A stretch of 64,000 nt of DNA from Pseudomonas sp. R4-35-07 (GCF_003852235.1 NZ_CP027732.1:3162001-3226000), one strand, 5' to 3'. Positions 36,253 through 45,076 are shown, counted from the stretch's first letter. A program made the numbers and translations. Notes: a model not told the origin generated them from the sequence alone.

Positions 36253-36451
36253 TGAAAAATCTCCACGCGCTGGCGCAACTAGGCCAGCGTGTGGTGAAAG
36301 CAGTGGGTGCTTTCTCATCGGCTGCGATCGGCCAAAAGCGGTCAGTCGTCCCTACGAAATTTTGGACGATTCAGCGTGCTACCTGAGGGCAGTAGCTTGT
36401 TAAAGGAGTTGGGCAACATCTACATCGGTGTCACGAATATGCACAGCTGAT

Positions 36452-36532
36452 ATGAAAGTGATACACAGGCCTGTGCAAGATTATTGGCCGGAAGGCGAGC
36501 CCGCGCTGATGCCCGTCGGCACCAGAAAATAA
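36452..36532 (+). pseudogene. possible remnant: 26-codon reading frame before the lipoprotein
   Basis: ATG AAA GTG ATA CAC.. encodes MKVIHRPVQDYWPEGEPALM and a few more residues, then TAA within TAAGGAG, the ribosome site of the lipoprotein below. It may be the 3' end of a lost partner gene. The stretch 36253-36451 before it shows nothing else I can support. Confidence 0.25.
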
Positions 36533-36543
36533 GGAGATTGATC

Positions 36544-36859
36544 ATGTGGCTCAAAAATGTGGCATTTGCACTGTTGATTTGCCCCCTTCGTCACCGCATG
36601 TTTCAGCGAACCTTTTCAGCCCCCTACAGCTGATGCTGACTTATGGGAGAAGCCGGGAGCGAGCAACAATGATGTCTTGGCGTCCATGCTAGCTTGCGGT
36701 GAGAAGAATGGCTCCGGCATCGATCCTAATGCCAGCTTCCAAGAGATGGCCCAGCGATTTGTATGTATGAAGCGTGCGGGCTATACCCGGCGTGACGGTT
36801 TCGACATCTGTGCATTGCACCCGAAGGAGCCGTTGAAGGCCTGTGAGTCGGCGCAATGA
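36544..36859 (+). pseudogene. frameshifted lipoprotein gene
   Basis: The ATG at 36544 (AAGGAG ten bases upstream) starts MWLKNVAFALLI, then the frame is lost at about 36583-36590 (GATTTGCCCCC) and ends at TAG-like codons. Shifting by one base there continues as APFVTACFSEPFQPP.. with a lipobox (VTAC), and runs on through DLWEKPGASNNDVLASMLACGEKNG, RFVCMKRAGYTRRDGFDIC and KACESAQ-stop. This matches the pattern of a pseudomonad lipoprotein family with 'WxKPG', 'MLxCG' and 'CM' cysteine motifs. It is either a real frameshift or a sequencing error in the T/C run. Confidence 0.65.
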
Positions 36860-37054
36860 AGCCATAAAGGCGTCGCACGGTATTGAGGGAGTCGGCATTG
36901 AACTCCTTAGGTTGAATTAGCCCGAGTATTTATAGGTACATCCAACTGACTGCTTCCGACCCGAAGCGGTCACTGAATTGAGGTGACGAAACGGGTTTCG
37001 AGGCCAACACTTACTGGCGGTAGCGCATTAATCAAAACGACGGCATCGAAGAAA

Positions 37055-38405
37055 ATCGGGGTCAGACCCTGAGGGATCCCCGAATTTTCTTACTTAAAAT
37101 CAAGAAGTTGGAATATTGAAGAGGCCTGCATGAGCCGGCAACTTGGTTTGCACCACACAAAACTAAGAACCCGAACCCATGCAGGCCATCCGATTTTTAC
37201 ACAGAGCGCTCGCTCAAGCACTGCCCTCGATCCATTCTCGCCGCCTAACGACGCTGATGAGTTGTGTCAGTTCGTTACTGCAAGGCCGTCGCCTGACGCT
37301 AACAGCGCTGGGACGTTTTATGCCAGGTCAGGCGTACCCCAAGCATGCGATCAAACGAGTGGACCGATTACTGGGTAATCAACACCTCAGAGCAGAGCGC
37401 CCGCTGTTCTACTGGGTGATGCTGCGGGCGTTGTTAGGCTCCCTGAAGCACCCTTTAATCTTGGTGGACTGGTCGCGAATTGATGCTCCTGGCGATGCGT
37501 TTTTGTTGAGAGCCGCGGTCCCGTTTGCGGGACGCTCGTTTCCTATTTATGAAAGCGTTCATGAGCGTGAGAGCTGTCCCAAATATCAAAGCCGCCTGCT
37601 CAAAATGTTAGCTGAGTTACTGCCTGACGGATGCGTTCCAGTCTTGGTCACGGATGCGGGTTTTCGGCGTCCGTGGATGAAGGCTGTGGTAGCGAAGGGC
37701 TGGTATTACGTGGCTCGCATACGCAACCGTGAACTTTATCGTCGAGAAGCAAACGACTGGCAACCCGTGAAGAATTTGTACGCTCTGGCCACTTCATCAC
37801 CTAAATCGCTGGGGCGCGTTGAGATGACGCGTAGCGCCCCTCACTTCGTCGATTTGTACTGCGTTCGGCATTCAGCCAAGGGCCGAAAACACCAACGAGT
37901 CACGGGTTCAATCGCCAGAAGCAAGCTCAGCCGACAGTCCGCCAAACGTGAGCGTGAGCCGTGGTTGCTTGCCAGCAATCTTGCGCGAAGTGAGTGGAAC
38001 CCGGCACAGATTGTGGCGATTTATAAGCGGCGTATGCAGATCGAGGAAGGTTTCCGAGATGTCAAAAGTGAGCACCTGGGATTCGGTCTGAATTTGCATC
38101 GAAGCCACTGCCCAAAGCGCATTGAGGTGCTGTTGTTGATTGCGGCATTGGCCAACTACCTCATATTTTTAACAGGGCTGCAGGCGCGAGAAAATGGTTT
38201 GGAACGGTGCTATCAAAGCAATAGCCTCAAAGAGAAACGAGTGCTTTCATTGTGGCGATTAGGTTTGGAATACTGGCGCAGTTGCACCGAGTTCGGTGGT
38301 CAAAAACACCTGGAGATATTGGAGAAAGCTCTGCGTGATGAGGTGCACCATCAGGCGCAGAGCTTGGAGTAAATTTGTGGGGATCCCTCAGGGTCTGACC
38401 CCGAT
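37055..38405 (+). mobile_element. IS4-family insertion sequence
   Basis: 1,351 bp bounded by perfect 27-bp inverted repeats (37055-37081 and 38379-38405, core CTGAGGGATCCCC with the outer part ATCGGGGTCAGACC). One transposase gene. No clear target duplication beyond the repeats. The outer motif GGGGTCAGACC occurs alone at 35711, so the true IS ends may lie at CTGAGGGATCCCC. The 117 bases before (36860-37054) and 177 bases after (38406-38582) show no gene. Confidence 0.85.
37179..38372 (+). CDS. IS4-family transposase
   Basis: 397 aa DDE transposase. First Asp in LILVDWSRID (about residue 96), second in VLVTDAGFRRPW (about 160), and the YREK signature Y-x2-R-x3-E-x6-K in YKRRMQIEEGFRDVKS (about 287-301). 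It appears complete and uninterrupted, so the element may be active. The ribosome site is weak, as is usual for transposases. Confidence 0.93.
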   Translation: MQAIRFLHRALAQALPSIHSRRLTTLMSCVSSLLQGRRLTLTALGRFMPGQAYPKHAIKRVDRLLGNQHLRAERPLFYWVMLRALLGSLKHPLILVDWSRIDAPGDAFLLRAAVPFAGRSFPIYESVHERESCPKYQSRLLKMLAELLPDGCVPVLVTDAGFRRPWMKAVVAKGWYYVARIRNRELYRREANDWQPVKNLYALATSSPKSLGRVEMTRSAPHFVDLYCVRHSAKGRKHQRVTGSIARSKLSRQSAKREREPWLLASNLARSEWNPAQIVAIYKRRMQIEEGFRDVKSEHLGFGLNLHRSHCPKRIEVLLLIAALANYLIFLTGLQARENGLERCYQSNSLKEKRVLSLWRLGLEYWRSCTEFGGQKHLEILEKALRDEVHHQAQSLE

Positions 38406-38582
38406 GTTCCCTGCCACTTGGCATCTTCGAGAGCACGCCAAACCGCTTTGCCGCCGAACACACATACCCCCGATGGTGTCCTTGAGGTACCCACCATGGT
38501 TGGTCGTACTCACGAAAACACACTGGCCTGGCACATCCAGGGTTCTTCGCCCGTAACTGTCGCGGCAGGTATCTGACCGCTA

Positions 38583-40505
38583 TTATTTAAGGTTTGAATC
38601 ACCAGACAATTGAAGCGTATGCATCCCCTTCTCATAGTACGGGCCAACGCAATAGTCACTTTCATTTAGCTCCGGATCAATCATAGATGTAGTCAGAATT
38701 ACCTGATACTTTTTCTCCACCCCCTCAAGTGAACGCACCAAAAGTCGCTGGAAATTTTGGCTACGCTTTGGCCCCATCCCCTTGTCCTCTATATTATCCA
38801 TTAACAGCAGTCGAGGATAACGCATACCTTCGTCCCATATCGACTCCTGAAGAATTGCAAGATGAAAGCTGTTCTTCATAATGGTCTCGGAACTTGCCGA
38901 GAACTTCGACCTACCATCAACCAACATATAATCTTTTGCAAAATCATATTCAAACTTATCAGGTTCTACGAAGTCACTTTCGAACCCCCCGTCCTGCCTG
39001 AGAAGTGTAATCGTTCTTTCAGAAAGATTTGATTCCAGCTTGGATTTCCTAGATTCGGTCAGATACGCATTCCTTTTGATTTCATCCCGTAGGCGTTCAA
39101 TCTGACTATTTAATTTATCACGATCTAAAATCAGTTGCTCTACGCTTGACACGAGCTTTATTTTTGTTTGCAGATTTTTTATACGCTCTTCAAGAGTACC
39201 AATCCTCGCAGACAAGGTATACAATTTTAGAACCCTGTCAGAGCTTAACGTAAGTGCTGCCTTATGCTTCGACTTTAAAGTATTGAGCTGATGTCCTTCA
39301 ATCTTGATATACCTATCAGCCTCCTCCAATCTTGTTCTAAGCTCAGCCAGCACCGATTCGCTCTCCCGCTTCTGAAAGTTTAAATCATTGAGAGCAGCCA
39401 AATAAGAGCTTTTTCTTTTCTCTTCATCTACTTCGGTTTTGCAGAGATGACATACTTCAGAGTCTTGCGGATCTATAGTAGACAAACAGCAGGGACAGAA
39501 TTTGAATCGAACCTCTCCAAACATGTCATATGTCGATCTCGATTCTTGCAAAGACTTAAGCCTAAAATCAATAGCTTTTATAAATAAATCCGACTCGACA
39601 ATTTCGTTAACCAACTCAACTCGCCTCGACGTTCTTATATTAATCTCCTTTGCCAAAGCAGAAATTTGTTCTGAAACGATCGCAGCCGCTTTTTTTATCT
39701 CGGGACTAGAATCAGCATCAGGTTGTAGTGCTACTTGTTGCCGTTCTGTCAATAGTCCAGCCAGTTCATTATTAGCCTCTTCTATTTCTTTATTGAGGTG
39801 CTCGGCCCTCAGCACCCCTTCTGTAGGCGATATGTATCTGTAGATTGCGTCGAGTTGGCCATATATTTTACTAAACTCTGTTTCAGCTTTAGAAAGTTGT
39901 TGTCGGAGTCCATACGTACCCAGATCATCGACCCCTAATAAGAAGTCACCGATTGCTTGGCGCATACTGGGTTTGTCAAATGCTAGTTCAGCCTTGAGAA
40001 TCTTGTTGACAGGCGTGTCTTGATCCACATAAATCAAGCGTAGAATTTGGTGAATTGTAAGGTTTGAATTGTCATCTGTCTGATGATGAGGCCAACCAAA
40101 CAATTCGAAAATCTGTTGAGAGAAGCTGTGTTTATTCGCTGTGCGCATGACTCCATATTGAACCCATTCAGCATGATTTCTCAGTGAGCTTTCATAATCA
40201 CCGGAAAAAAATTGCATAGGAGGCTTACTTGATGGCTCAATAGCTCTCGAAACCGTTAGTATATAGGAATTGATTTCAATCTGAATTATAACGCTATCGC
40301 ACGCAGCCGCCTCTTTATTCCAACGCTCCTCTCTAAGGTCTCCTCCAAGTCCAAAAAACAGCAAATCCATTATCGTAGATTTGCCAATACTATTATCACC
40401 GCGAATTATATTTATGCCTAAATGAAACTTTTGATCATAAACCGCTCGACCAGACTTCATGACGAGAAAGCGATGCACAAACAATGTTGAACTATTTGAC
40501 GTCAT
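38583..40505 (-). CDS. ABC-3C-type ABC ATPase, Rad50-like with zinc ribbon
   Basis: 640 aa. Walker A is IIRGDNSIGKSTIMDLLFFG (GKST at 41-44). Long coiled coils flank a central zinc ribbon with two CxxC pairs (KFCPCCLSTID and VCHLCKTEVDEE, about residues 335-360). Near the C-terminus come a signature-like segment SKFSASSETIMKNSFHLAIL and Walker B RLLLMDNIEDKG, where Asn replaces the usual catalytic Glu. This is the SMC/Rad50-like ATPase of ABC-three-component systems (DUF2326-type). It overlaps the middle-component gene by 14 bases. The gene is visibly AT-rich against its flanks, pointing to transfer. Confidence 0.85.
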   Translation of the reverse strand: MTSNSSTLFVHRFLVMKSGRAVYDQKFHLGINIIRGDNSIGKSTIMDLLFFGLGGDLREERWNKEAAACDSVIIQIEINSYILTVSRAIEPSSKPPMQFFSGDYESSLRNHAEWVQYGVMRTANKHSFSQQIFELFGWPHHQTDDNSNLTIHQILRLIYVDQDTPVNKILKAELAFDKPSMRQAIGDFLLGVDDLGTYGLRQQLSKAETEFSKIYGQLDAIYRYISPTEGVLRAEHLNKEIEEANNELAGLLTERQQVALQPDADSSPEIKKAAAIVSEQISALAKEINIRTSRRVELVNEIVESDLFIKAIDFRLKSLQESRSTYDMFGEVRFKFCPCCLSTIDPQDSEVCHLCKTEVDEEKRKSSYLAALNDLNFQKRESESVLAELRTRLEEADRYIKIEGHQLNTLKSKHKAALTLSSDRVLKLYTLSARIGTLEERIKNLQTKIKLVSSVEQLILDRDKLNSQIERLRDEIKRNAYLTESRKSKLESNLSERTITLLRQDGGFESDFVEPDKFEYDFAKDYMLVDGRSKFSASSETIMKNSFHLAILQESIWDEGMRYPRLLLMDNIEDKGMGPKRSQNFQRLLVRSLEGVEKKYQVILTTSMIDPELNESDYCVGPYYEKGMHTLQLSGDSNLK

Positions 40506-41001
40506 AGATATATTCCATCAATCCCGAGCGCTTTTTCAGCCCAGACTCTCCATTAAACTCAACCTTTGGCAATGCCTTCGTTATAATTTCAAATGCATCA
40601 CCTCTCAAAAACAAATCACTATCGAGAAGCTCTAAATATCCGATTGGAAGGAGACCTGTATCAATCTTTATAAGTCCGCTTTCAAACTCAAACTTTGAAA
40701 TAATTCCTTTCGCGATCAATTCCAGGGCCGCAGTTTTTTGAAACACCTGGAGATCATACAAAACCCTTGCCGGGTTATTAATATCTTCAAACTGTTCTGG
40801 AATGGACTTTAATTGTACCTTAAACTCCTTTATACTCGCAGGCCATGGCTTTATATTTTTCAGCTGACTCGGGAACAGATAATAGTAATCTAAAATCCTA
40901 AGTTGATCCCACGTCAAAGAGAACTCCGTAGTTGCCTGCAATATAGCCAAAAGCCTATATAGGCAATGATTGGCATCATATGCCGGATGATAAATCAACA
41001 A
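40492..41001 (-). CDS. ABC-three-component middle component
   Basis: 169 aa. Helical small protein: NHCLYRLLAILQATTEFSLTWDQLRILDYYYLFPSQL is the typical opening of ABC-3C middle components, followed by LYDLQVFQKTAALELIAKGII and the winged-helix-like tail GYLELLDSDLFLRGDAFEIIT. It probably links the ATPase to the effector-bearing partner. It starts one base after the stop of the CTD gene and overlaps the ATPase start. Assignment rests on pattern and gene order, not on a search. Confidence 0.75.
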   Translation of the reverse strand: MLIYHPAYDANHCLYRLLAILQATTEFSLTWDQLRILDYYYLFPSQLKNIKPWPASIKEFKVQLKSIPEQFEDINNPARVLYDLQVFQKTAALELIAKGIISKFEFESGLIKIDTGLLPIGYLELLDSDLFLRGDAFEIITKALPKVEFNGESGLKKRSGLMEYIYDVK

Positions 41002-41002
41002 C

Positions 41003-41569
41003 CTATACCTCCCAGACCAGATGGCATTTACCTGTTAAAAAATACAACATCCCATAAATTAAATGCTGGTCGATGGATATATCAACACTACACACCTCGG
41101 AAAATATAGAATTCACAATATTATGATAAATAGTTTGATCGATATCTTCCGGGCGTGCGCCTGCTTTTAAAAGAGGCCGAATCTGACCATCAAATGACGC
41201 CTTGATCTTTTGAAGGATATAAAAATATATATATTGCCTTCGTGGTGAGAGCTGTGCCCTCGCCGCAATTTTTGCAAAGCGATCTTTATGCTCTATAGCA
41301 TCTTCAACAAGATCCTCTCTATTTCCATTAATTAGCTTTTGCTCTAGCCCAATAACTGGCCGGCCGGCCCGATCAGTAAGATAGGAGTGAAAAAGATCGA
41401 TGAAATCTTCAAGCTCCTCGTCACCTTCTGAAAGTGCACCTATTCTATCTAACCCTGCCCTGATAACATTGGGATCGGGAGCTGCGGCAACTACATAAGT
41501 AACATTATGTTGATCCCCACCAACAATGGAGCCATTAACTTCCGTTTCCTTTACAACAATTTTGTTCAT
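41003..41569 (-). CDS. ABC-three-component CTD-type protein
   Basis: 188 aa. N-terminus MNKIVVKETEVNGSIVGGDQ contains the short V-x-G-x-I-x-G-G-D motif (residues 11-19); the rest is helical (ELEDFIDLFHSYLTD, DRFAKIAARAQLSPRRQYIYFYIL) and ends YGMLYFLTGKCHLVWEV, the hallmark ending of ABC-3C C-terminal domains. In most described systems this domain is fused behind an effector such as a nuclease or peptidase; here no large effector domain precedes it. The ATG overlaps the membrane protein stop (ATGA), so the two are translated together. Confidence 0.72.
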   Translation of the reverse strand: MNKIVVKETEVNGSIVGGDQHNVTYVVAAAPDPNVIRAGLDRIGALSEGDEELEDFIDLFHSYLTDRAGRPVIGLEQKLINGNREDLVEDAIEHKDRFAKIAARAQLSPRRQYIYFYILQKIKASFDGQIRPLLKAGARPEDIDQTIYHNIVNSIFSEVCSVDISIDQHLIYGMLYFLTGKCHLVWEV

Positions 41570-41859
41570 TCAGTTTTACCGGAGTTTCGATTTCCGCCTG
41601 TAATACCCCCACGAACCTTAGACTTGGAAACATTAATTACATTTCCACCTTGTGGTTTGTTTTTTACAAGACCTATAAGAAACACACATATGAAGAACGT
41701 TAGAACCGCAATCAGACAAAGCAAAGCGAATAGTTGATTGCTATTGAGATTTTTCAGTATAGGGGACGAAATTATCGTGGGATAGACGCTGTAGGCGACA
41801 AAGGCGCCGACAGTGGCACTCCCACCATACTTTAAAGCGGCGCTCCAAAAGTTTTCCAT
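41566..41859 (-). CDS. two-helix membrane protein, putative effector of the ABC-3C operon
   Basis: 97 aa from ATG 41859, chosen for the AAGGAT ribosome site; the frame is open for 63 more codons upstream but without a good start. TM1 is about residues 8-30 (ALKYGGSATVGAFVAYSVY) and TM2 about 43-65 (LFALLCLIAVLTFFICVFLIG). The tail GGNVINVSKSKVRGGITGGN repeats the V-x-G-x-I-x-G-G-[DN] motif found at the start of the next protein. A membrane-perturbing effector is a reasonable inference, since small TM proteins are common effectors in conflict systems. It is the promoter-proximal gene of the operon. Confidence 0.7.
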   Translation of the reverse strand: MENFWSAALKYGGSATVGAFVAYSVYPTIISSPILKNLNSNQLFALLCLIAVLTFFICVFLIGLVKNKPQGGNVINVSKSKVRGGITGGNRNSGKTE

Positions 41860-42177
41860 ACATCTATCCTTGAGTTTTGGCAGACCGCCATCATCCCGGA
41901 CAACTGCATTTACGTAAAGAGCTTTGGGCTGCTTATCAGCCCCTCGCCCACGCGGAGCTTGAGCGACATAATCAATGGCGGTTACAGGACTCCACATGAA
42001 AATTGCGAATATCTGACATTCCTTTAGGTAAAAAACCCCGCAAATCATTGATCTACGAGAGTTTAAGAGTGGAGACAGAAATCGGAATCAAACCGACGTA
42101 GGTAGATTGGACATCCTCGTAGCTACCGAGAGCAACAATTTCTGCCCAATTTATGCCTGGGTCGAGCGTCAGTTATG

Positions 42178-42204
42178 GGTCGATTCTGTTGAAAACAGTC
42201 GACC
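42178..42204. other. hairpin upstream of the ABC-3C operon
   Basis: GGTCGATTCTGTT and AACAGTCGACC pair with a two-base bulge, followed on the plus strand by ATATTTT. It may be a terminator for transcription entering from the left or part of the operon's regulatory region. The surrounding 42049-42315 holds no gene. Confidence 0.35.
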
Positions 42205-42315
42205 ATATTTTCCAACGCAGAAAAGTACGCGCTTGAGATTAAAATCTTTACTTTGAAAAAAGGGTTTCGAGGGCAGATTTGGCTTCGCTGCGCGTAAAAA
42301 ATGCATTTTCATCAG

Positions 42316-43263
42316 TCAATACGTGCGCAGCCTGGAAGGATCAACTTTTTCAACACAAGCGGCTGAAACCCGCCAGTCACTCCCCTCCACCAAAAAATCC
42401 ACAAACGCCCTAACCCTTCCCGGCATCGCCGCCCCACCCACAAACACCGCATGAATCGGTTCCACATCCCCCGGGTTATACGCTTCCAACAACGCCACCA
42501 ACTCCCCCCGCTCCAGATCCTGCGCCACACTAAACGCCCCCACCCGCGCTATCCCCGCCCCCAGCTTCGCCAACTGCGCCAACGCCTCTCCGCTATTCCC
42601 TTCAATCGTCCCCGCCACTTTCAACGAAAAATCCCGCCCATCCACCCGAAACGGCCAATCCGGCGCCGCCCTGCGGAAGTTGAAGCGCAGGCAGTTGTGT
42701 TCGAGTAAATCCTGCGGCGTCACCGGAGTGCCGTGGCGGGCCAGGTAGTCGGGTGAGGCGACGATGACCTGGCCGGTAGAGCCGATGTGGCGGGCGGTCA
42801 GGGGGCTGTCGGCCAGGTGGCCGAAGCGGATGGCGACGTCTGCTTGGCCGGCGAGGATATCCACGAGTTCATCGCCGAGCATCAGGTCGACCACGATGGC
42901 GGGATAGCGGGCGCTGAAAGCGGCGATCAGCGGCACGACGGTCAGGCGGCCGTGGGCCAGGGCTGCGCTGACTCTCAGGCGTCCGCGGGGGGCGCCCTGG
43001 TCGGTAATGGCGTCTTCGACTTCGGCCATGTCGGCCAGGATCCGCCGGGCGCCGCGCAGGTAGGCTTCGCCTTCGGCGGTGAAGGTGATGGCACGGGTGG
43101 TGCGCAGCAATAGCCGGGTGCCGATGCGCCCCTCGGTGCGGGTGATGATGCGGCTGATGGACGATGGCGTCAGCCCCAGGGCGCGCGCGGCGCCCGACAG
43201 GCTGCCGTGCTCCGCGACCATGACGAACACTTCCATCTCTCCCGAGCGGCCGCCGATGTCCAT
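42316..43263 (-). CDS. LysR-family transcriptional regulator
   Basis: 315 aa. Winged helix at residues ~5-65 (MEVFVMVAEHGSLSGAARALGLTPSSISRIITRTE), then the effector domain (GRLRVSAALAHGRLTVVPLIAAF). CrgA/DmlR-like subgroup. Divergent from the MFS exporter at 43358 with about 94 bases between starts, the classic arrangement for a regulator and its target. Confidence 0.92.
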   Translation of the reverse strand: MDIGGRSGEMEVFVMVAEHGSLSGAARALGLTPSSISRIITRTEGRIGTRLLLRTTRAITFTAEGEAYLRGARRILADMAEVEDAITDQGAPRGRLRVSAALAHGRLTVVPLIAAFSARYPAIVVDLMLGDELVDILAGQADVAIRFGHLADSPLTARHIGSTGQVIVASPDYLARHGTPVTPQDLLEHNCLRFNFRRAAPDWPFRVDGRDFSLKVAGTIEGNSGEALAQLAKLGAGIARVGAFSVAQDLERGELVALLEAYNPGDVEPIHAVFVGGAAMPGRVRAFVDFLVEGSDWRVSAACVEKVDPSRLRTY

Positions 43264-43357
43264 TTGTGCCTCCTGCGCAAAGGTGTAGTTCCCAACCAGG
43301 GGCTACTGCTGCAAAAGGCTGGATTGTAGCATTCGGCACACAGATGAGGAGTCACCC

Positions 43358-44536
43358 ATGCGTATCAATCCACCCCTTGTAGCCTTGTCCATCGGTGCCT
43401 TTGGCATCGGGGTCACGGAGTTTGCCCCCATGGGCATGTTGCCCGGTATTGCCGCCGACCTTGGCGTATCCATCCCCGCCGCAGGGCTGTTGGTGAGTGC
43501 CTATGCCATGGGCGTACTGATCGGCGCGCCGATCATGACGCTCGCGACGGCCAGGGTACCGCGCCGGTATCTGTTGATCGGGCTGATGGCGATCTTCACC
43601 TTGGGTAACCTGCTATCGGCGCTGGCGACCAATTATCAGACCTTGATGATCGCCAGGCTGGTGACCTCGCTGAACCACGGGGCGTTTTTCGGTATCGGTT
43701 CGATTGTGGCGGCCAGTGTGGTCGCGCCGGAGAAGCGCGCGGGGGCAGTTGCCGCGATGTTTTTGGGGCTGACCCTGGCGACCATTGGCGGCGTGCCATT
43801 GGCCACCTGGTTTGGCGAGAACTTCGGCTGGCGCACGGCGTTCTGGGGCATCAGCGGTCTGGGCGCGGTGGTGATGGCCGCGCTGTGGTGGGCACTGCCG
43901 AATGCACCCGCGCCGAAGGGTGGCAGCCTGATGGCGGAAATCCGCGTACTCGGTCGCGGGCCAGTGCTGGCGGCGTTGGCACTGACCGTGGTCGGCTCCA
44001 GTGCAATGTTTACCGTGTTCACTTACATCGCGCCGATTTTGCGCGATGTCACCCATGCGTCGACCAACTTCGTCACCAGTATGCTGGTGCTGTTCGGTAT
44101 CGGGCTGACCCTGGGCAACGTGTGGGGCGGCAAATCGGCGGACCGGTCGGTAGACCGTACGTTGATTACCTCGCTGGTGGTGTTGATCGCCGTGCTGCTG
44201 GCCTTCGCGGTGCTGATGCAATGGCCGCTGCCCGCCGCGCTGTCGATCCTGCTGTGGGGCGCTGCGAGTTTTGCCCTGGTACCGCCGTTGCAGATGCGCG
44301 TGATGGAGGCCGCCAAAGATGCGCCTAACCTGGCCTCGGCGATGAACATCGGCGCGTTCAATTTCGGCAATGCCATCGGCGCGGTGCTGGGCGGTGCGGT
44401 GATCAATGCCGGGCTGGGCTACCCCGCCGTTTCCCTGGCAGGCGCGCTGATGGCAGGCCTGGGTTTGTTGATGGTGCTGGGGTTGGGCTGGCGTTCGCGG
44501 CGTGCGGGTGCTTGTGGTAAAGACGCCCTGGCGTAG
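43358..44536 (+). CDS. MFS transporter, AraJ/PbuE-like drug or sugar efflux
   Basis: 392 aa with twelve predicted hydrophobic helices. GAFGIGVTEFAPMGMLPGIAADLGVSIPAAG is the signature opening of the AraJ/YdhP/PbuE efflux group. The A-motif-like loop (GVLIGAPIMTLATARVPRRYLLIG) lies between TM2 and TM3. AGGAG precedes the ATG. Probably controlled by the divergent LysR; substrate unknown. Confidence 0.92.
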   Translation: MRINPPLVALSIGAFGIGVTEFAPMGMLPGIAADLGVSIPAAGLLVSAYAMGVLIGAPIMTLATARVPRRYLLIGLMAIFTLGNLLSALATNYQTLMIARLVTSLNHGAFFGIGSIVAASVVAPEKRAGAVAAMFLGLTLATIGGVPLATWFGENFGWRTAFWGISGLGAVVMAALWWALPNAPAPKGGSLMAEIRVLGRGPVLAALALTVVGSSAMFTVFTYIAPILRDVTHASTNFVTSMLVLFGIGLTLGNVWGGKSADRSVDRTLITSLVVLIAVLLAFAVLMQWPLPAALSILLWGAASFALVPPLQMRVMEAAKDAPNLASAMNIGAFNFGNAIGAVLGGAVINAGLGYPAVSLAGALMAGLGLLMVLGLGWRSRRAGACGKDALA

Positions 44537-44580
44537 CGATCGTCTAGACTCCAGGCACCTTTCAACCTGAGGAGCCTGCG

Positions 44581-45063
44581 ATGAACAACAAAAATACGAT
44601 TTGCCTCTGGTACAACGGCGATGCGCTGGAGGCGGCGACCTTCTACGCCCAGACATTTCCGGATAGCGAAGTGAAGGCGGTGCACTACGCGCCTGGCGAC
44701 TACCCGGCCGGTAAGCAGGGTGATGAGTTGACCGTGGAATTCAGCGTGCTGGGCATCCCGTGTCTGGGCCTGAATGGCGGCCCTATGTTCAAGCACAGTG
44801 AAGCGTTTTCCTTTCAGGTGGCGACCGATGACCAGGCGGAAACCGACCGGTTGTGGAACGCCATTGTCGGCAATGGCGGGCAAGAAAGTGCCTGTGGCTG
44901 GTGCAAGGATAAATGGGGCCTGTCGTGGCAAATCTCGCCACGGGTATTGGTGGATGCGGTGACGAGCAAGGATCCGGCAGTCGCCAAGCGTGCGTTTGAC
45001 GCGATGATGACCATGCGCAAAATTGACATCGCCACCATCGAAGCCGCCATCGCCGGGCGCTGA
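44581..45063 (+). CDS. VOC-superfamily protein, PhnB-like
   Basis: 160 aa. ICLWYNGDALEAATFYAQTFPDSEV and CGWCKDKWGLSWQISPRVL are typical of the '3-demethylubiquinone-9 3-methyltransferase domain' group of the vicinal-oxygen-chelate fold. The family name is misleading; most members have no proven activity. GAGGAG precedes the ATG. It may be co-transcribed with the MFS gene 44 bases upstream. Confidence 0.88.
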   Translation: MNNKNTICLWYNGDALEAATFYAQTFPDSEVKAVHYAPGDYPAGKQGDELTVEFSVLGIPCLGLNGGPMFKHSEAFSFQVATDDQAETDRLWNAIVGNGGQESACGWCKDKWGLSWQISPRVLVDAVTSKDPAVAKRAFDAMMTMRKIDIATIEAAIAGR

Positions 45064-45076
45064 TGGGGTGTTTGGA

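Noticed and set aside
36296..36325. Imperfect hairpin after the 100-aa hypothetical gene as a terminator
   Set aside because: One mismatch in the stem, no T run and only loosely placed after the stop.
41860..42048. 63-codon N-terminal extension of the 2TM protein
   Set aside because: The extension lacks a good start and resembles no domain; AAGGAT before 41859 fits the short form. It cannot be fully excluded.
35591..42315. Whole accessory stretch as an integrated prophage or ICE
   Set aside because: No integrase, att repeat, structural or conjugation gene was seen; an IS plus a small defence operon explains it.
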